DNA of 64,000 bases from Alectoria sarmentosa (GCA_009733775.1 WOGZ01000052.1:1-64000), one strand, 5' to 3'. Shown: positions 43,769-55,819, numbered from the stretch's first letter. Program-made: numbers and translations. The notes: a model not told the origin generated them from the letters alone.

Positions 43769-45792
43769 GGGATGGGGTCTCTTCTTCCTTTTTTTCTGTA
43801 TCAGAAGCCCGTGGGTCGGAGGGGTGGCGTGGTTTTCGATTCTTTTGTTATACCCTTTTTCACGGCATGCGTCGAGGGGATGAATGGTGTTTGATTTCGA
43901 TTCTTCTTGGGCGTTGGCCATGCTTTTGATGGAGTATTACTAGCGGGCAGAATCGGTCAAGAGGATGCACTGTAGTGGTGGCTCTGACTTGTTCCTCTTT
44001 TGCAGAGACTGAATTCTATTCTGCTCCTAAAAATAAGCACCTTTTGACCCACAAAACCTTTTCATTGGAGTCCACATTGGTCATTTTTGCTTCTCGCTCC
44101 TCGCTTTAGATTGGCTCTTTCCGACTGGAGGAGTGATTATCGTATACAGGAGATGCTCATCTATCCGCCATTTCAATTCTCACTCGATGCATCTTGCGAG
44201 ACTCTTGCAGTTCTTTCACGCCATACTTATAAACCCAATTTTCCTCCTCACAGTCTGTTACTTGATTCTTTCTAATCCCTCCATATCACCCTTTATTGCT
44301 TATTCCAATAAATCTACGACCAACTGTCTCTTGATTCGGTTTCTCAATCACTATCGGAAAAGCGAAGCCTTCATATCGGGAGTTACTTCGAATCTTTCTG
44401 ATCGGAGAGAGAGGGGTGCAGCGACCGTGGTGATCTACTGAAGCAGGTAAATGTGGAACTCGAAAGCGGTAAGGGAGGGTGATTCGGTGAGAACGAAGTG
44501 GGTGGGTAGAGAAGGAAGGACACCTTCGACTGGGGTGTGACGAGCAAGGTGTGTCATTCGAACACGTCAAGAAAGTCAATATCCGACAGTACGTAGCTTG
44601 TGGTGTGTATGTAAGATGATCAATTGTTTCGCTACGAGAAATCTGTCTAGACTACTGCATCCAACCGATTTTAGTCAAGCCTATGGCCCAAGAGGCAGTC
44701 ACCACCTCCACAGGCACCCCCCCCTTTTTGTAAAGGACGAGCTATCAAGCGAGAAGTAGTAGCAGCTAAAAGCCAGGTGGCAGCCATGCAGACACCCGCT
44801 GTAATGGTTGATCGTAGAGATTTGCAAAGGGGAAAGCGTCGTCAGTAATGCCACGGTGTTATTGGTCCTCACGAGGTGGGAGATGCCAATAAGGAAATCG
44901 GGGAGGAGACGATTATTGTGGATTCCGGTATCATAGACCTCTCTTTGGAATGGGATGGGAAGGACCTGAGTCTTATAAAGTAGTCAGGTCTAAAACCTAT
45001 GGCGGTGCGGGAGGCAAACAAACATCATCAGGTCCTTTGTATGTGACTACACATACAAGACTCTGCGAGAAGGTACGGTTCCAGGTTGCGACAAGAATGG
45101 AAAGGTTTGGAGGCACTCAGGAAGAGCGAAAGACAACGGCAAGCAGACGTCGCAGCGGCGGAGGCTTTGATTTGATACAATCCGTTCACCCAGCCCATAG
45201 CGATTTACACAGGATCACCCCGACCACCACTGCCGGCTGAGCGATAGGATGATGATATTCCTACTGACACACTATCCTCACTGAGTGGCAAATTGCGCAG
45301 GGCCGTGCCTTTCTTAAGATTGATTGGTGAAGAAGACCATGGTGGACCATTATTGCCCTCCTGTTCCTGGTCACTCAATGCAGTCCGCTGTGCTCTACAT
45401 CGAGAGGTTATCCTCTTGTGCTGCTCGACACAGGCGCCGTAGATCTCATCCTTGGTATTATGACATTGATTGAGGGGTTTTAGTAAGTACCCAATCGGAG
45501 TGCCCGATGTCCGAAACGCCATATTTAATCATGTGCGGGGTTAAGGCTCACTGCTTCCCCCCTTGCCCTTCTGTTGTTGCTGTTCAGTCTTTCATGCTTC
45601 CAAACATCAAATTTACAGTACCGACTATGAGTATGAACTTCTCCTTCCAGTGCTCCCACTCCAAATCTTGATCATTTCACCACACATCAACTCTGAATTT
45701 CCCCAGCATCAGAATCATATCCTGCACAACAGCAGACTCGTTGCCTTGCCCTCCAAGTTCCTCACCTCCAAGACCTTTTGCTCGCCTCAGCA
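43769..45792. other. Intergenic DNA between paralogs A and B
   Basis: Short ORFs only. The ORF at 44950-45240 is not supported by domain or context. About 150 bp before 45793 is pyrimidine/CA rich, like the leaders of A and C. Confidence 0.5.
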
Positions 45793-46686
45793 ATGGCAAA
45801 TACCAACAGCATTCCGTGGGCTCAGACACCAGACTACCTCAACATGTTCTGTACACAGCCCCAGCCAGAGGATCTGACAGCCTACGATCCACCTCGTCGC
45901 ACTGAAGCTTCGCCCTCTGATGTGATCAGCATTCAACAGTGTTCGGGAAAAAACCGAGAGAGGTTTTCAATCGTCTCGTGGACAGTCAAACCTTCTAGCG
46001 ACGGGCGTGACACTCAAAAAAGTGTGGTTGCGAGACTTACTCCGCAGCAAATCCGCGATAATACCACTCAAGGAACAACGCCAGGATTGATCAACCCTTT
46101 GCTGCCTGACACTCCAGAGAACCGAATACCGTTTCCTGGGAGTGGCAACCAGGGTACGATTCCGTCTTCCTCTATCAGCGCTTCTCGTCCCAGTCACAAG
46201 CGCAAAGCAGAGATGTCCTCCAGGAAAGCTGATACAAAGGACTCGAGCGACTCAGATTTCAATCCAATGAACGATGAAGACGCAGAACCATTTCCGAGAT
46301 CCAAGCGGCCAAAGAAAGCAGCTTCCAATCTTCAGGAGATTGATGTGTCTTCCTTCTCATCCTCTTTCTACTCTTCGCCTTCCAATTCTACACCTAATCA
46401 AAAGCCAGAACGAGGAAGCAGCACAACGGTTTCCACAAATCGTAACCACGAGGCGGCTAGACTGGAAGAAAAACGGGACAGGAACTGTACGCAGACTACA
46501 ACTTTCGAGCCGCCTTCGATTGTATCCATCAGCTACGGCAAAAAGCGAAAGCTAGATCCCGACGATGATTATTCGGACTCAGGCCACGACAGTGGGAGTT
46601 TGAAACGACGTTCACGAAGGTTAGGCAACATTGGACGGCGAAGCACGTCCATAAGAGAGAACCCATGGCATCATTGTGTTCCCTGA
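45793..46686 (+). CDS. TPGLINP-family paralog B, intronless short form, 297 aa
   Basis: Single exon. The N-terminus MANTNSIPWAQTPDYLNMF parallels MANAVVPWDQRPAYLAYTDW of paralog C. FSIVSWTV then lines up with SMLAWH / KMIAWH, and TTQGTTPGLINPLLPDTPEN with the family motif. The block found in A and C between these points (EIMYYLxP to MDPRxxxxDIxMR) is missing. The C-terminal part is disordered, Ser-rich and basic, with KRKAEMSS, SKRPKK, KKRKLD and SLKRRSRR clusters suggesting nuclear import. It lacks all family introns, so it may derive from a retro-copied or internally deleted gene. It is shorter than A (763 aa) and C (839 aa). Function unknown. Confidence 0.65.
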   Translation: MANTNSIPWAQTPDYLNMFCTQPQPEDLTAYDPPRRTEASPSDVISIQQCSGKNRERFSIVSWTVKPSSDGRDTQKSVVARLTPQQIRDNTTQGTTPGLINPLLPDTPENRIPFPGSGNQGTIPSSSISASRPSHKRKAEMSSRKADTKDSSDSDFNPMNDEDAEPFPRSKRPKKAASNLQEIDVSSFSSSFYSSPSNSTPNQKPERGSSTTVSTNRNHEAARLEEKRDRNCTQTTTFEPPSIVSISYGKKRKLDPDDDYSDSGHDSGSLKRRSRRLGNIGRRSTSIRENPWHHCVP

Positions 46687-48445
46687 GGAGCGAAATTCAT
46701 GTCCCCTGTGTCAAGCCTCAGAAACCTTTCCCGGAGGATAAATAGAGGTAGTCTGCTTCCACTTGGCGCTGGCTCGATCCAGCGAGAGGCATAGCCTCAA
46801 GACATTGGCTAATACGAAACCCGCGTAACAATTTCAGCATTCTTTCTTCACTACAGAGTTTTATGATTGCTGTACCTACTGATCTGATGCACTAAAGGCT
46901 TCAGGTATGCTGTCACAACTCTTTGCCATTTCTGAATTCAGATGAGCTAGAGATTGAGAGAGAATAAAACCTCGCATTATCTCTTGACCTGATTCACCAA
47001 CATACCAAACATGAAGACACTTTTTCCACATCGCCGCACACAAACGCACACCTCTCACTTGCAATTAGTAAGTCTCGGTATAGCAATCCCGCAGTTCCAG
47101 CGCAAGAACGAAGCTCGGTAGGTCTTACCACAATTAAGCTACTGGAAGAGTGGCGCTCATGATTCATATTTTCAGTGCAGATACTCCTCCTTGGGCGACA
47201 AAGATACTCGAGACCCCGTTCCTCTCAAATCATGACAAACGCACACCACATCGCCCAAATTAGGGACTGATAGGACCAGTGGTCTGCCATCTCGGACCTG
47301 CGGACTTCTGACCATTTTGGTACCTTCATTAAGGTACTCTTGCTTTCCTCTCTCACAATCATTTCTACCGTGCAGGCTTGCTGAAGCCGGAAAATTCCAT
47401 CTCTGGGATCCGGTAAATATATACACATATACGTGTGTTAGTCGTTGTGGAACGGGAGCCCGTGAGTATTGTTCTGGAGAGTCTTGTGATACACCTTGCC
47501 TTGCTGACCGTCGTTACCCATTAGGATTCAGTTTTTCCATTAGCGGCTACGGTTCCCACAGTTCAGGCTCTGTGAGAACACTGGACCATGGTCTCCCCCC
47601 AACACCACACTTTGGTAACCCAACGCCTGCGTCCGAAACACAACAGCTCTTGGGAAGACACGAAGCAAACCCATCTCAATGGGACAAAGAATAATATGGT
47701 CCAATGGCAAAGGACCCACACCCAAGAACGTTGAGTAAATATTGTGAGTCTTTGATCAATCGGGTTCCCTTTTTTCACCGCTTCAGGTTTGGTCTTGGCA
47801 TCCACTTCAGTGTCAATTCAGGCCGCCCTATCATAGTATATAGGTCTGATTAAACACCCAGGATGCCATCTTTGTCCTCATCCTTCACCGGCGTCAGAGC
47901 TCCACCAACACTGCAACGCAGCGCCCACGGAATCCCTTACACTCTGAATTCAAGTCTCATCAAACCCTGCAAGACACCATTTGTTGACTTAAACCTACTC
48001 TCAGGGATCATACACTAGAACATTTCGAAGAAGACCAAGCTAGAACGGGCTAACTACTAGCTCTTGACTTCAAGCTTGATCTATACAACGTCCTTGGCAT
48101 CCATCTTCCGGAGGCTTCAACAAGAATCCTGCTCAAAGGCTTCAACGCGGGCTCTCTCCTCTAACTTGACAGCTGGCTTACGTTCTGGGCCTGCTGTACT
48201 GCAGACCATACGTCGGATACTGCTACACTTGGCCTTCAGCCTCTGGTTCGAGCTTTTGCGTGTCAACACCTCGAAATCAGAATAACACCACAGAGTTGAC
48301 ACAGGCTTTGTAAGCTTTCAAAACACCGAAATTTCTCCTATTTCTCTCGCTAAGGGAACACCTCTTGATCCTCCAGCAAGACTCTTGCTAATACTCTCTT
48401 CATACATTTACAGACTTTAAGCCCTGCGATTTCACTACCATCGAT
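46687..48445. other. Intergenic DNA between paralogs B and C
   Basis: Short ORFs on both strands without domains. No mobile-element ends recognised. The last 200 bp are probably the promoter and leader of paralog C. Confidence 0.5.
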
Positions 48446-51220
48446 ATGGCCAACGCAGTTGTCCCTTGGGACCAACGTCCTGCATACCTTGCTTACACTG
48501 ATTGGACTCCTATCCCTGGAGTCACATCACATGGTAAGCATGAGATGCCCAACTATTTCAAGGCTTCACACTGACGGCCTGGTATAGTCGTCCCTCACAA
48601 CGGTACTGGTACCAACGTCACGCAGCTCCATCCTGGGTAAGTAGTCTTGATCGAAATGAACCTAGACCCTAGCTGACCTTTGGGCAGGCATGCATTCTTG
48701 TCAGAGTATAATCTGCCAGATGTAAGCTGTCTTTGCACTCATACGCTGAACCTGCTGACCCAGTCCCAGATCATGTACCAACTTCACCCCTGTGATGAAT
48801 GGGAACGTTTCAAGAAAACGCCCCCTCCAGGGCCAAAACACAATCCAGATGGTACTCTGGTATACGAACAGTGGACGAGACCCGGACAGGAGCGGCGACC
48901 ATTGTTAGACTTTAAAATCCTTCCCGACAAGGCAAGCCTTCTCTGTGCGGTTGCAAGGTCTCATGATGTGCTGATATTTCTAGATTTCCACCGAGGAAGC
49001 TTGGTGGTATCATGAATTCCTTCGTCGAATGGACCCTCGGATTCGACAGCTCGACATCATCATGAGGGAAGAATTTTCAGCGGAGAGATCGAGGATGGAA
49101 GATCCACGTTATGTCAACATCCATCTCAATACTCCAGGTTATCGCACATATCGCCCTGCATGGAAGATGATTGCGTGGCACGTGAAGGGCAACTCCGCCA
49201 AGCAGAATGATAGGAAAGATTGGGTTTTGGATAGACTGTCGGATGCCCAAAAACAGGCAAACACAACGCGTGGCAGCACCCCAGGCCTGATCAACCCGGC
49301 TCTGGGAGACGTTATAGGAAATAGGGTTGCTTTGCCGGTCTTGACAATCTTAAAGCGAGGCCCGAAGCGTCCTAAAGTGAAGGCAAACAATACTCCAGCT
49401 ACACAACCTGCACAGGCTCCGCAACCTCCGCAACCTACTCGAGCACGTCGAAAACGTCGAGCACATGAAGCTCCTCAAATTCCTGAAGCAGCACAGGGAG
49501 CACAAGGAGCACAAGGTGACAACTCTAGTGCTTGGTCTGCGCCATTCCCCACGGTCTCAGCTATCATGGGTACTCCGTCCCAGATTGTTGCCGTGGAGGC
49601 AGCTGCACAGGTAACTCTCTTTTCCGTATGACAGATTCAGATGCGATAGCTGACTCGATGTTTCAGGAGTTGAATGATCTTCGAGGATTCCAGAATGCAC
49701 AGGCTCGCGATGCAGCCGCTATGCCGCCACCTCCTCTGCCTTTCATATATGCAAACGGCCAATTATCTCATCATCAGATGTGCAGTCCAGATCCAGATCC
49801 ACAATACTTCGGCAACCGACCACCAGATTTTGAAAATACCCAAGCCGACTTTTGGGAAGTGGAGGACTTTACGGCAACGAACCCTTTTCTGTCCGAGCCC
49901 GTGCCCAAGCCCGATGTCCCATTCACGAGTGATGAGGAGATCGTTGGGACATCTGCCAAATCTGACGAGGTCATGGCGGAGATTTACCGATTATGCGAGC
50001 CTTTCTTTGACCCCGGCTGCGACCTGCAGGGCCCGCCACCCATGGACCTGAGTGCAGAGCTGATTAACGAAATGGGGCTCGACGTCATATTTCCTACACA
50101 GCCAGGCGTGAAGGTGCGACGGAAAGGGAATGGGAATGCGAGGCCCAATTCCGCGCAAACAACGCCAGCCCGAAATTCGGCCGAGCAAAATACGCCAATG
50201 CTTCCAAAGAAACAAGGCACAAAGCGCAAAGAGCGCAATGATAGCAACGAGGACTTCCAACATGTACAACTCGATGTTGAGAAGCAGGAGCGCCGCCCAA
50301 GGAAGCAGGTGAAGTCCGTCCACCACGCCAACTTTCAAAACAACAATGGGCCGCTCTACCACGATGCTGCTTATAATTTCCAACAACAGCAGTACGTTAC
50401 GCCACCGAATGGAGGTTTTCAGTCGGGATATGAATATGGACCGAGCTTCCGTGGACCTGTTGTGAAAGGCGCCCAACCACAATCGGGCGATCTGGTTGAA
50501 GACGCCAACCCAAGCACTGGCGGCGATCCATTTGAAGTGCGAAATGAGGTCATGATTGGGCAATATCCCAATCAAATCATCGAGCCTTCCAATCCTCAGA
50601 AGTACCCAGCACCTCCTTTAAAGAAATCCTTCCCTGATCGGCAACCTTCGATATATTCGCCCTACCAATCTGTGCCGACGGCGAGAGCTCAATCTTCAGA
50701 ATTGCAAAGCTTGAACATTCAACCTCATGGACTTGAGGAATTCTTCTCTCAGGGTAACACGCAACCCGGCCAATCGTCGAGGCATCCACCTCCGGTGTCC
50801 TCGCCGATGCCGAATGCGCAGCCACCGAGCCGCCAAATCCCAGCAAATCGTCCGAGATCAAGGGCAGATCGTGGGCATGATCGGGAACCGCTGGGACAGA
50901 CCAACAACAATTACCGATATCATCCTTATGCAGACGCGAGGAAAGGCAATAGACAGAGGATAGAAGCCCCTCAGGCCCACCAGGTCAACAGCGAGAACCA
51001 GCTTCAACCAACAAGTTCTCCCGTCGCCCAAAGCGGAGAGGACTACCATCCTGAAATGACACAGGGTCCCTTGGAACATGTCCCGCTTCAGAATGCTCTC
51101 CCCGATGCTCCCCTAGATCCAAACGTGGATGGCGTCTTCATCTACAAGAACAGCGACCCAGCGCAAGGCCTCGATATCGAGGCAACGAGAAAGTTTCGAG
51201 ACTGGCTCTCGCAGGGATGA
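48446..51220 (+). CDS. TPGLINP-family paralog C, 839 aa
   Basis: Model: join(48446..48533, 48588..48636, 48688..48721, 48764..48931, 48984..49610, 49667..51220), all phases consistent. Conserved N-terminal parts: VVPWDQRPAYLAYTDW, QIMYQLHPCDEWERF, RPLLDFKILPDK, STEEAWW, RRMDPRIRQLDIIMR, KMIAWHVKG and NTTRGSTPGLINPALG. A basic cluster RARRKRRAHE follows. The long last exon is disordered, rich in Pro, Gln, Asn and Ser, with KKQGTKRKER as a possible nuclear signal and a QGLDIEATRKFRDWLSQG tail. The fourth intron (48932-48983) has a GC donor (GCAAGC), at the same protein position where paralog A has a GT donor. No known domain is recognised. Adjacent paralogs on one strand point to local duplication. 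Confidence 0.68.
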
Positions 51221-52534
51221 TCACAAGACTCTTTCGAACATCTATATAACGCGTCTTCTTTTCACGCCCATGTCACTTCGATTGTGAATGGGTGGCAAGA
51301 CTTTTCGGCATTCCAGATACTCTGCGCATGTATAGGCGCAGTCTCCCCACGCCCATTCGTCCCTCCAGCTTCCGCGATACACAATGCAGCATACCTAAAT
51401 TGAAGCTATTCTCTATTCAGACTTTTCCGGGATTCGGGGCCGCAACATCAAGCACCCCCGACTTGGACGAACAGACACTGGCTTTGAACATCACCGTCAA
51501 CATTATCTTCAACATCCATACTTCTTTTCTCGGCTTTTCATAGGGTTTCACTTCATCTCGGACCGCATCATCCGCGTCTCGATTCTTCTCGGCTTTCCAT
51601 AGGATAGGCTCTCAACGCATCTCGTCAGGTGCATCGTCCGCACCTTCTTTTTCTTCTTGGGCTTTCACAACACTCTTAGGTCTTGCTTTCACCCAAATGT
51701 ATATCGGGCGCAGATGTTTTCTTTTTGGGCTATCAATAGGGATTCAATGTCAATTGATGAAGTGTAGAGCGAGTGAGGATTGCGCGCGGAACAAAGTTCT
51801 TCCGATGCCCGAACGACGCCGACATGCCGACCGCAAAGGGGAAGCAAGCGGTATTTAGATGCAAATGAAGAGTCTTTTCAAAACACAAGTCCTTGTAAAT
51901 TTCATTTCAGCTATAAAGCCAAGCAGTTTGACTATTTCTGGAGTTATGTCCAAGGGCAGAACTCGGCCAAACTTCTTGTTATTTCAGAAGAACAGGAAGT
52001 CGTCTATAAAGCGGTTGCTCACTTCCGTGCCGTGGACAGCGTTAAATAAGCGGTTAGCCTCTAGCGATTTTGTCATACGCGCAAATACTGAATGCTCTTA
52101 ACTCTAGTCTTCAGTGGCAAGATCCTCTTGTAAGCTGACTCGGTGAACGGTCTACGGTGAGAGAGTGGAGGACCAGGCAGAAGCCTTTGAGCGGCATTTA
52201 GGCATGGCAATCACCAGCGATGGAACAACAGTGGAGGATTATTCGCCAGCAGAAGACAGCGGTTTTCCATTTCCTTTCTATCCCTTCTTCCTTTCTACCC
52301 CTTCTGTTGAGCAAGTCCGACTTCTAAGTTCTAAAAGGCGGGTTCCAATCCAGACACGACCGCATCCACCACCCCTTTCCACCACCATCCCTTTCAATCG
52401 CTAGCCTGACCTTTTAACCATCCGAGAAGACATGCAAAGGACAATCGTGCAGCTATCAAGACCATCCCCCCTCCCCTCCCCCCTCCCCCCCATACCCATC
52501 TCCAAACCCACCCCCCCCCCCCCCCCACCCGCGC
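51221..52534. other. Intergenic DNA
   Basis: Contains a short diverged direct duplication (TTCTCGGCTTTCATAGGGTT at about 51529 and TTCTCGGCTTTCCATAGGAT at about 51585), each followed by a similar CTCATC/CATCG-rich stretch. A C-rich tract (about 52468-52560) lies at the 3' end of the next gene. No supported gene. Confidence 0.5.
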
Positions 52535-52861
52535 CTACGGCCACCCCCCCACCGGCGCCGCCATCGGATCCAACCACCTACCATACGCATCACGGGCCCA
52601 GACCGCCCACGCCTCGCCGCCGTCCCGCACCTCGGGATACACGTCGTCGGTGCGGCGCAGGTGCTCGACGAGGCCGGCGCAGTCGACGTTTTGCAGCCCG
52701 CTCGAGGCGCCGATCACCTGGGCGATGGTGGCCTCGTCGAGCGGGCTGCCGTCTTCAAAGGTGACGTAGAGGGTTAGGGCGCAGGCGAGGCGGCATTCGT
52801 GCAGGGTGAAGGGGACGCCGTGGAAGGCGATGTGGAGGGGTGGGGGGGCGGTGGTGGTCAT
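52535..52861 (-). CDS. Small hypothetical protein, 108 aa
   Basis: GC-rich minus-strand ORF. An upstream in-frame start at 53011 would add 50 residues encoded by a tandem repeat, so I prefer the Met at 52861 (MTTTAPPPLHIAFHG). The sequence looks structured: FTLHECRLACALTLYVTFED, DEATIAQVIGASSGLQNVDC, then GEAWAVWARDAYGRWLDP. There is no signal peptide or membrane segment. I do not recognise it. Support is amino-acid composition only, so it may be spurious. Confidence 0.45.
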   Translation of the reverse strand: MTTTAPPPLHIAFHGVPFTLHECRLACALTLYVTFEDGSPLDEATIAQVIGASSGLQNVDCAGLVEHLRRTDDVYPEVRDGGEAWAVWARDAYGRWLDPMAAPVGGWP

Positions 52862-52904
52862 GGTGGTGACGTGAGAGGGTGGGTTTTTGGGGGTGGAGTT
52901 TGCG

Positions 52905-52988
52905 GTGTGGTGTATATGGTGTATGCGGTATGATGTGTGCGGTGTAATATTTGCGGTGCGATGTATGCGGTGTGATGTTTGCGGTCGA
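52905..52988. repeat. Short imperfect tandem repeat (GTATGCGGTGTGAT-type)
   Basis: About five to six degenerate copies of a 14-17-bp unit containing TGCGGTGTGATG or TGCGGTATGATG. It lies in the probable 5' leader of the small minus-strand ORF. Confidence 0.7.
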
Positions 52989-53081
52989 GGTAGATGGAAA
53001 ACGTGATGCATTAAGAGGAAGAAGGTATCTATGTTGTTGTGACTTCACAGTCAGAGCTCATGAATGAATCAAGGAAAGAAG

Positions 53082-54049
53082 TGTTACGAGCCCGAGCTCC
53101 GGAGCTAGCACATTTGCTTCACAGCTTGAGTGGGCAGCCTTCACAGTGGTGAGAAGTACGGGGTTAACATTCACTGCTCCGCATCACTAATTTGGCTGAT
53201 CGCCTGCCTGCAAAGCGGTGAGTAGGATTGTCTGTTGCCACGTTGTTTGTGTCACGTTTCGGGCTGATAGCCCGTGAACTAGTGACAGGTGTAGTGACCG
53301 TTGTCACTGCAATTGTCATATGTATAGGGGTAAATGGCGTGCATAACGGAGGCTACTACGGCTCGATGTCTCATTTTCGGATTATCAGCTAACTAAACTG
53401 GCAGCCTGCGAGATGCCGATTCCTTAGGGTATAGGAAGAACAAAAAAAGTCCATGTGTGGGCCATTACTTTCAAGAGATGCCTTTGATTGGCAGAATGTA
53501 TTTCTGAAAGGTGAGTGTGAGTGTGCCAGTACTCAGACATCCGCTTAGGCTCACAACCTATATGAGAGTGATGTTCCATTCCAGCCCAGCGTCACCCTGC
53601 TCTTATCACTTCTTGAATTGGCAGTCACATGTGAGTGGAGTTTTTGGGGACGTCACTGTGTTTGTTTGCTTCATTTTCTAGATGTGGCAATCTGGAAAAG
53701 TGTTAACGGGGTGGGACAGGATGGAGTCACTGCCTTTGGGTCACTTTTGAGGTTCTAAAGTCAGGGATGGTGAATGGCGAGGTTCGACGTCACTTTGGAG
53801 AGGTATGGTTGGAGATAAAAGGCAGAGAATGATTCTCCTTGGGAACAACAATTTCGATTAATATTATGTTTTCAAATCCTTAAATCTATTTCATTGGTAG
53901 ACTCTCATTATACCTTCTCTTAGTAGACATGCTTTATAGCATCTAGCTATAAAAATATATACAATCTCAGCGGTTACGATATTGCTGGCTTCACAGTGCA
54001 CGGGCCACCACCGTCACACACGCCTCGGTTTACGGGCACTGTTCTAACA
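53082..54049 (+). mobile_element. Possible solo LTR of a retrotransposon
   Basis: A 968-bp stretch begins TGTTACGAGCCC and ends GTTCTAACA, so it has TG...CA ends with short inverted TGTTA/TAACA termini. It contains a TATA-like GATAAAAGGC at 53813-53822 and, near the 3' end, a CACGGGCCACCACCGTCACA segment of the kind seen in fungal LTRs. No coding ORF lies inside. I find no exact 5-bp target duplication (left flank AGAAG, right flank CGAGC), and no second copy is in the window, so the call is tentative. Confidence 0.35.
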
Positions 54050-55184
54050 CGAGCTATATGTTGAAAAATAGCTGGCGCCTTTGCGAGATGTTTCAGCAGC
54101 ATTTCTTGAGATTGCCCTCAAAAGGTGTGGCCTTCATGGCCTTCGTGGACTTGATGAACTTCCACCGTGCGTCGCCAGCTTTTTCTCCGTTTCACAGCCA
54201 ATTGGGAAACACCATGCGACGCCAGCTCTTTCTCCCGTTTCACAGCCTAAATGGGAAACTCCCATCCTATTGCTGACTCGTTTCCTAAAATCGTGCGACA
54301 TGCTCGTCGCAGACAAGCTGTTTCGGACTTTGATACTCAATCGTCTCGCAACATATGACTATCTTCTTCGAAGATGGTGACGATAATGACGATGCTGCAC
54401 GGTGGAAAGGAATTTGGCAAACTTTCCTGGTTAATTACGGGAGGGCCCAGAGCGACGGAGCTGCGTGTCTTGAATAGACGCTGGTGGAGACTAAATACCA
54501 CGGAGCCGCAAACCTTCCAAAATGCCTCGTGTGTATTGGCTGAGATGGACTCGGCTGGCAGACCTCAGGGGGGGTGAGCAGTACAAGAGAAGAACATTGT
54601 GGGTATGTTGGGATATCTCTCTGTGCAGGGTTGTGGTTAACATTCTGGAAGGTATTTCAAGGCGGGAGCACGGCTATTCTTGGACGATAGAGTCCTTCGC
54701 CGAAGGCAAATAACGCCCCTCTCGCGTCTCAAAGTGCCGATCTCGATCCCTGCATCGCCGCACACACACATGTCTTAGCGCCGACAGCCAGGCAGTGAAG
54801 CGGGGCTTCTTGCCCAGTTATCTGACGTCTGCCTTTGGAGTAAGTTCCTCGCTTCGCCAGATATCCAGCTCTGAATCCCCAATGTTCTTAGCGAAGCCGA
54901 GCATGTCATGATCTAACACCATTGGAAATTGACAATGAAGATTGAAGCTAACGTACGAGCGATAGACGACATTAAAAGTTACCATGAAGACATTGTGTCT
55001 TTAGCTTCCCTGGAAGAACAAGGCAGCTTCTGTGACCGCGACACACTTCCATATCCATCGCACTGAACCAAAGTGGCAGTATAGATAAATCGAGCCGCAG
55101 AAGCTTTTGAGGTAAGGCTATCTCTCCACTACGGGCCAAAATCTCGCTGACATCTCGGTGGGTAGGACCGCACAGGATGGATCA
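54050..55184. other. Intergenic DNA
   Basis: Short ORFs only. A local duplication near 54172-54250 repeats a TTTCACAGCC(A/T)AAT(T/G)GGGAAAC segment about 60 bp apart. No supported gene. Confidence 0.5.
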
Positions 55185-55658
55185 ATGCCAGACGCTGGAC
55201 GCCAAGGACCAACGCTTCCGAACTCACCGCCTCAATTCCCGTTGGACGATGCAAACATCGATGTGCTCTTCGGAGGCGAAGACAGCCAGATGGGGCACCA
55301 AAACGATCCATACGGGCTACTAGACCGTCCGATGGTGTCTAAATCACATCGCTGTATGCTCTATGCAATATTCCAAAGGCGTCGGGAGAACTCGCCATCC
55401 AATGAGATGAATACCGCGGGTGCATCTGTGACTGTTGATCCAGTCTTGGACAGTACGCCTCTCGCAGACGACCAAGAGACCACGTTTTTCAAAGAAGCTC
55501 GTCTCCAATTCACATCTGAGCGACCTTCGTTTGTCAGACTGAATAAGAAGAAGGGCCCAAAGACGGTGATGCTTGCAATCGGAGATGGACAGCTCTCTGA
55601 GATAGTAGTTCAGCAACTTTTAATTATTAAAGATTGGAACTCGAAATCTTCATATTAA
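55185..55658 (+). CDS. Hypothetical protein, 157 aa, possibly truncated
   Basis: ORF from MPDAGRQGPTLPNSPPQF through FFKEARLQFTSERPSFVRLN to KKKGPKTVMLAIGDGQLSEI. The last dozen codons become AT-rich (QQLLIIKDWNSKSSY), unlike the preceding part, as if foreign DNA starts near 55605. The Mutator-like element lies 160 bp downstream. I recognise no domain. It could be the 5' part of a disrupted gene. Confidence 0.3.
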   Translation: MPDAGRQGPTLPNSPPQFPLDDANIDVLFGGEDSQMGHQNDPYGLLDRPMVSKSHRCMLYAIFQRRRENSPSNEMNTAGASVTVDPVLDSTPLADDQETTFFKEARLQFTSERPSFVRLNKKKGPKTVMLAIGDGQLSEIVVQQLLIIKDWNSKSSY

Positions 55659-55809
55659 AACCTCAACCCTAAGGGTGAGAGAGAGACTCATCGTTAAGCC
55701 GATTAGATAGATATCTATCCATAAGAATCAAGGTGGGAATCTAATTCAGCGATAGATAGATAGGACCCAAGACAATACATACACATGCTTGCAAATCCTC
55801 CCCAGTAGA

Positions 55810-55819
55810 GTGTGACTAT
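55810..55819. repeat. Left target-site duplication of the MULE-like element
   Basis: GTGTGACTAT directly precedes the left terminal repeat. GTGTGATTAT directly follows the right one at 56769-56778 (9 of 10 identical). Confidence 0.75.

Noticed and set aside
52862..53011. Longer N-terminus of the small 108-aa ORF.
   Set aside because: The added residues are encoded by a tandem repeat and are His/Thr/Arg-rich low complexity.
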